A DNA stretch of 16,004 nt, from NCBI GenBank assembly GCA_045126355.1, contig JBGVOE010000121.1:1-16004 (forward strand). The letters are read 5' to 3'. Under the pieces are notes generated by a model. That model saw only the letters and a list, made by a program, of their open reading frames with translations. It was not told the DNA's origin and did not search any database. This document shows positions 14,646 to 16,004 of this stretch, piece by piece. This DNA is from CAZSIA01 sp045126355 (GTDB lineage: Bacteria > Bacillota_I > Bacilli_A > Acholeplasmatales > Anaeroplasmataceae). The translations under genes and the position numbers were made by a program. The first letter of the stretch is position 1; each line of letters begins with the position of its first letter.

Positions 14646-15521
14646 TTATAATGATTTACTTTTAGCGTAGAAGGCAATTCCTACTGTATCTGGACCACAA
14701 TGACTTCCCGCAGTAGGATTAACAACAACATATTGGATATTTAACTTATTATCATATAATTGTTGTAATTGAGAACCTAAATTCATCGCATTTTCTAATG
14801 AATCTGTATGTCCGATTATAATTCGGTGTGCTAATGGATCTAAAGCTAAAGCTTGGAAATAGTCAACTAATTTCTTAATAGCTTTCTTCTTTCCTTTTTC
14901 TTTACCAATATTCGTCATTGTTCCTTTTTCATCCATGTAAATAATTGGTTTAATACCGATTAAATCACCCATAAATCCTGTAAAATTACTTACTCTACCA
15001 CTTCTAGCAAAGAATTTTAGTGTATCTGAGAAGAAATATGTAGCATATTTATCAATATTTTCATTACTCCAAGCTATTACTTCAGTTAAGCTTGAACCAT
15101 TTTTAAATAAATCTAAGATATCTTTAACGATAATATTACTTAAAATTGTAATACCTCTAGTATCAATAGTATAAATAGTTTGATTTGGATATTCTTCTTT
15201 TAGTTCACTTATTGTTAAGTCCATCGCATTAAATGAGCCACTCATATTACGTGAGAAATGAATATATAAAATATTATTACCTTTTTTTAATTCTTCTTCA
15301 AAATAATAACGATAAACTTCAGTATTAATAGCACATGTTTTTGGTAAAACTCCACCTCTTAATAAATCATAAAATTCATGATAATTAAATTCAATAAAAT
15401 CTTCATAAGGTTTGACTTCAACCTCATCAATTATATATGGCATACTTATTAATTTAATACCGTATTGTTGTGCTTCTTGTAATGTAATATCTGTATCTGT
15501 ATCAGTAAATATAGTCAACAT
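14646..15521 (-). CDS. DegV family fatty acid-binding protein (FakB-like)
   Basis: A 291-residue DegV protein. Members bind a fatty acid and present it to the kinase FakA, feeding exogenous fatty acids into phospholipid synthesis. The N-terminal family motif, usually TDST-D, reads TDTDTD here. The central SRNMSGSFNAM corresponds to the usual SS-LSGTY-SA segment that contacts the carboxylate. DTLKFFARSGRVS matches the conserved D-L-Y-GGR-S region, and the C-terminal SHCGPDTVGIAFY matches the H-GPG-G motif with the conserved histidine. Length is typical. GAGGT lies 9 nt before ATG15521. No fakA is in the window. It is a monocistronic unit by its own terminator. Family is sure; the bound lipid is unknown. 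Confidence 0.92.
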   Translation of the reverse strand: MLTIFTDTDTDITLQEAQQYGIKLISMPYIIDEVEVKPYEDFIEFNYHEFYDLLRGGVLPKTCAINTEVYRYYFEEELKKGNNILYIHFSRNMSGSFNAMDLTISELKEEYPNQTIYTIDTRGITILSNIIVKDILDLFKNGSSLTEVIAWSNENIDKYATYFFSDTLKFFARSGRVSNFTGFMGDLIGIKPIIYMDEKGTMTNIGKEKGKKKAIKKLVDYFQALALDPLAHRIIIGHTDSLENAMNLGSQLQQLYDNKLNIQYVVVNPTAGSHCGPDTVGIAFYAKSKSL

Positions 15522-15553
15522 AAAAATAACCTCTACTTCTTTTTTTCATAATT

Positions 15554-15569
15554 TTATCATTTATGATAA
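15554..15569 (-). promoter_or_regulatory. Palindrome upstream of degV, possible operator
   Basis: TTATCAT/ATGATAA arms (7 bp, 2-bp centre) lie 33-48 bp upstream of the degV start, where the core promoter should be. A regulatory role is only suggested by position. Confidence 0.3.
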
Positions 15570-15607
15570 CTTAAAACAATTAAAAGAGACAATCTTCAAC
15601 AAAAATT

Positions 15608-15637
15608 GATAAAAAAAAACAACTAAATAGTTGTTTA
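15608..15637 (-). terminator. Rho-independent terminator of the asparaginase gene
   Basis: A perfect 9-bp stem (15617-15625 with 15628-15636) with a 2-base nominal loop, followed by a run of T residues on the minus strand. It lies 15 nt after the stop codon and separates this gene from degV. Confidence 0.85.
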
Positions 15638-15651
15638 ATTTATTTTCATAA

Positions 15652-16004
15652 TTATTTAAAATCTCGTTTAAATAAAATATCATTACTAATTGTTTTATAG
15701 AATAATTCTTTTATTTCATTAATGTTTTTAGTTAAAGATAATACCCACATTAATTTTGTAACTACTGCTTCAGTTGTCATATCGTATGCTTCTAAAACAT
15801 TTGGATTTTGTTTTAAAATATGACCAACTTGATAAATTGCAATATCACTACCTTCGTTAGGAACTTGTGTAGTCATTACTACTATTTTTCCTAACTTAGT
15901 ATATTTATCAATAAGTTCATTAAAAGATTTATCTTCATATGTAGGAAGTCCTCCTACACCAAATGATTCAATAACTAAAGCATCATAAAGTTCTAACATA
16001 AATT
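15652..16004 (-). CDS. ansA: Type I (cytoplasmic) L-asparaginase, C-terminal part
   Basis: The last 115-116 residues of an L-asparaginase, which hydrolyses asparagine to aspartate and ammonia. The frame stays open to the window edge, so the first visible Met (15999) is probably internal, and the N-terminal domain with the two catalytic threonines lies outside. The visible part matches the small C-terminal domain of AnsA-type enzymes: ALVIESFGVGGLP, TTQVPNEGSDIAIYQVG and DMTTEAVVTKLMWVLS. The class I assignment rests on overall resemblance to the cytoplasmic bacterial enzyme. A terminator follows the stop. Confidence 0.88.
   Translation of the reverse strand, partial: FMLELYDALVIESFGVGGLPTYEDKSFNELIDKYTKLGKIVVMTTQVPNEGSDIAIYQVGHILKQNPNVLEAYDMTTEAVVTKLMWVLSLTKNINEIKELFYKTISNDILFKRDFK

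Noticed and set aside
15412..15609. Plus-strand open frame over the degV start
   Set aside because: It is antisense to the conserved DegV N-terminus and its promoter region, and shows no recognisable domain.

Overview
The window looks like chromosomal DNA from a very AT-rich, low-GC Gram-positive bacterium (Bacillota or the Acholeplasma/Haloplasma side of Mycoplasmatota). This rests on strong AT bias in every gene, AAAGGAG/GAGGTG ribosome binding sites, short hairpins followed by T-runs, and firmicute-type proteins (HemW, DegV, a TGS-domain nucleoside kinase, a class II Ca-type P-ATPase, a GH13 lipoprotein). TGA is used as a stop (end of the PHP gene, inside a terminator stem), which fits the standard bacterial code rather than the Mycoplasma code. 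I cannot name a genus.

Layout. Positions 1-139 are the 3' end (domains V and VI) of a group II intron whose body lies outside the window. It ends about 5 nt before the start codon of hemW. Then comes a tight plus-strand run hemW - xerD-like tyrosine recombinase - deoB (144-3386), with spacers of 15 and 0 nt and a terminator right after deoB. From 3429 to 5703 there is no credible gene. This 2.3 kb tract holds a decayed array in which two hairpin repeats alternate (element A, about 37 bp; element B, about 52 bp), an isolated plus-strand terminator, and a GC-richer island that may be debris of a lost mobile element or gene.

Everything from 5704 to the right edge is on the minus strand. Read right to left it comprises: the C-terminal part of a type I L-asparaginase (cut by the window edge), degV, a spacer with two inverted copies of element A, a TGS-domain uridine kinase-like gene, a secreted alpha-amylase-family lipoprotein, a Ca2+-type P-ATPase, a Fic-fold protein whose catalytic motif is destroyed, and a PHP-family phosphoesterase that overlaps the Fic gene. 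Most units end in their own rho-independent terminator, so these are mostly single-gene or two-gene transcripts. No terminator separates the ATPase from fic.

How the genes fit together. deoB and the uridine kinase-like gene point to nucleoside salvage. The amylase lipoprotein points to growth on external alpha-glucans, asparaginase to amino acid catabolism, and DegV to uptake of exogenous fatty acids. This suits a fermentative scavenger. The least ordinary items are the A/B hairpin array, the Fic pseudoenzyme with a C-terminal winged helix coupled to a PHP gene, and the intron junction at hemW.
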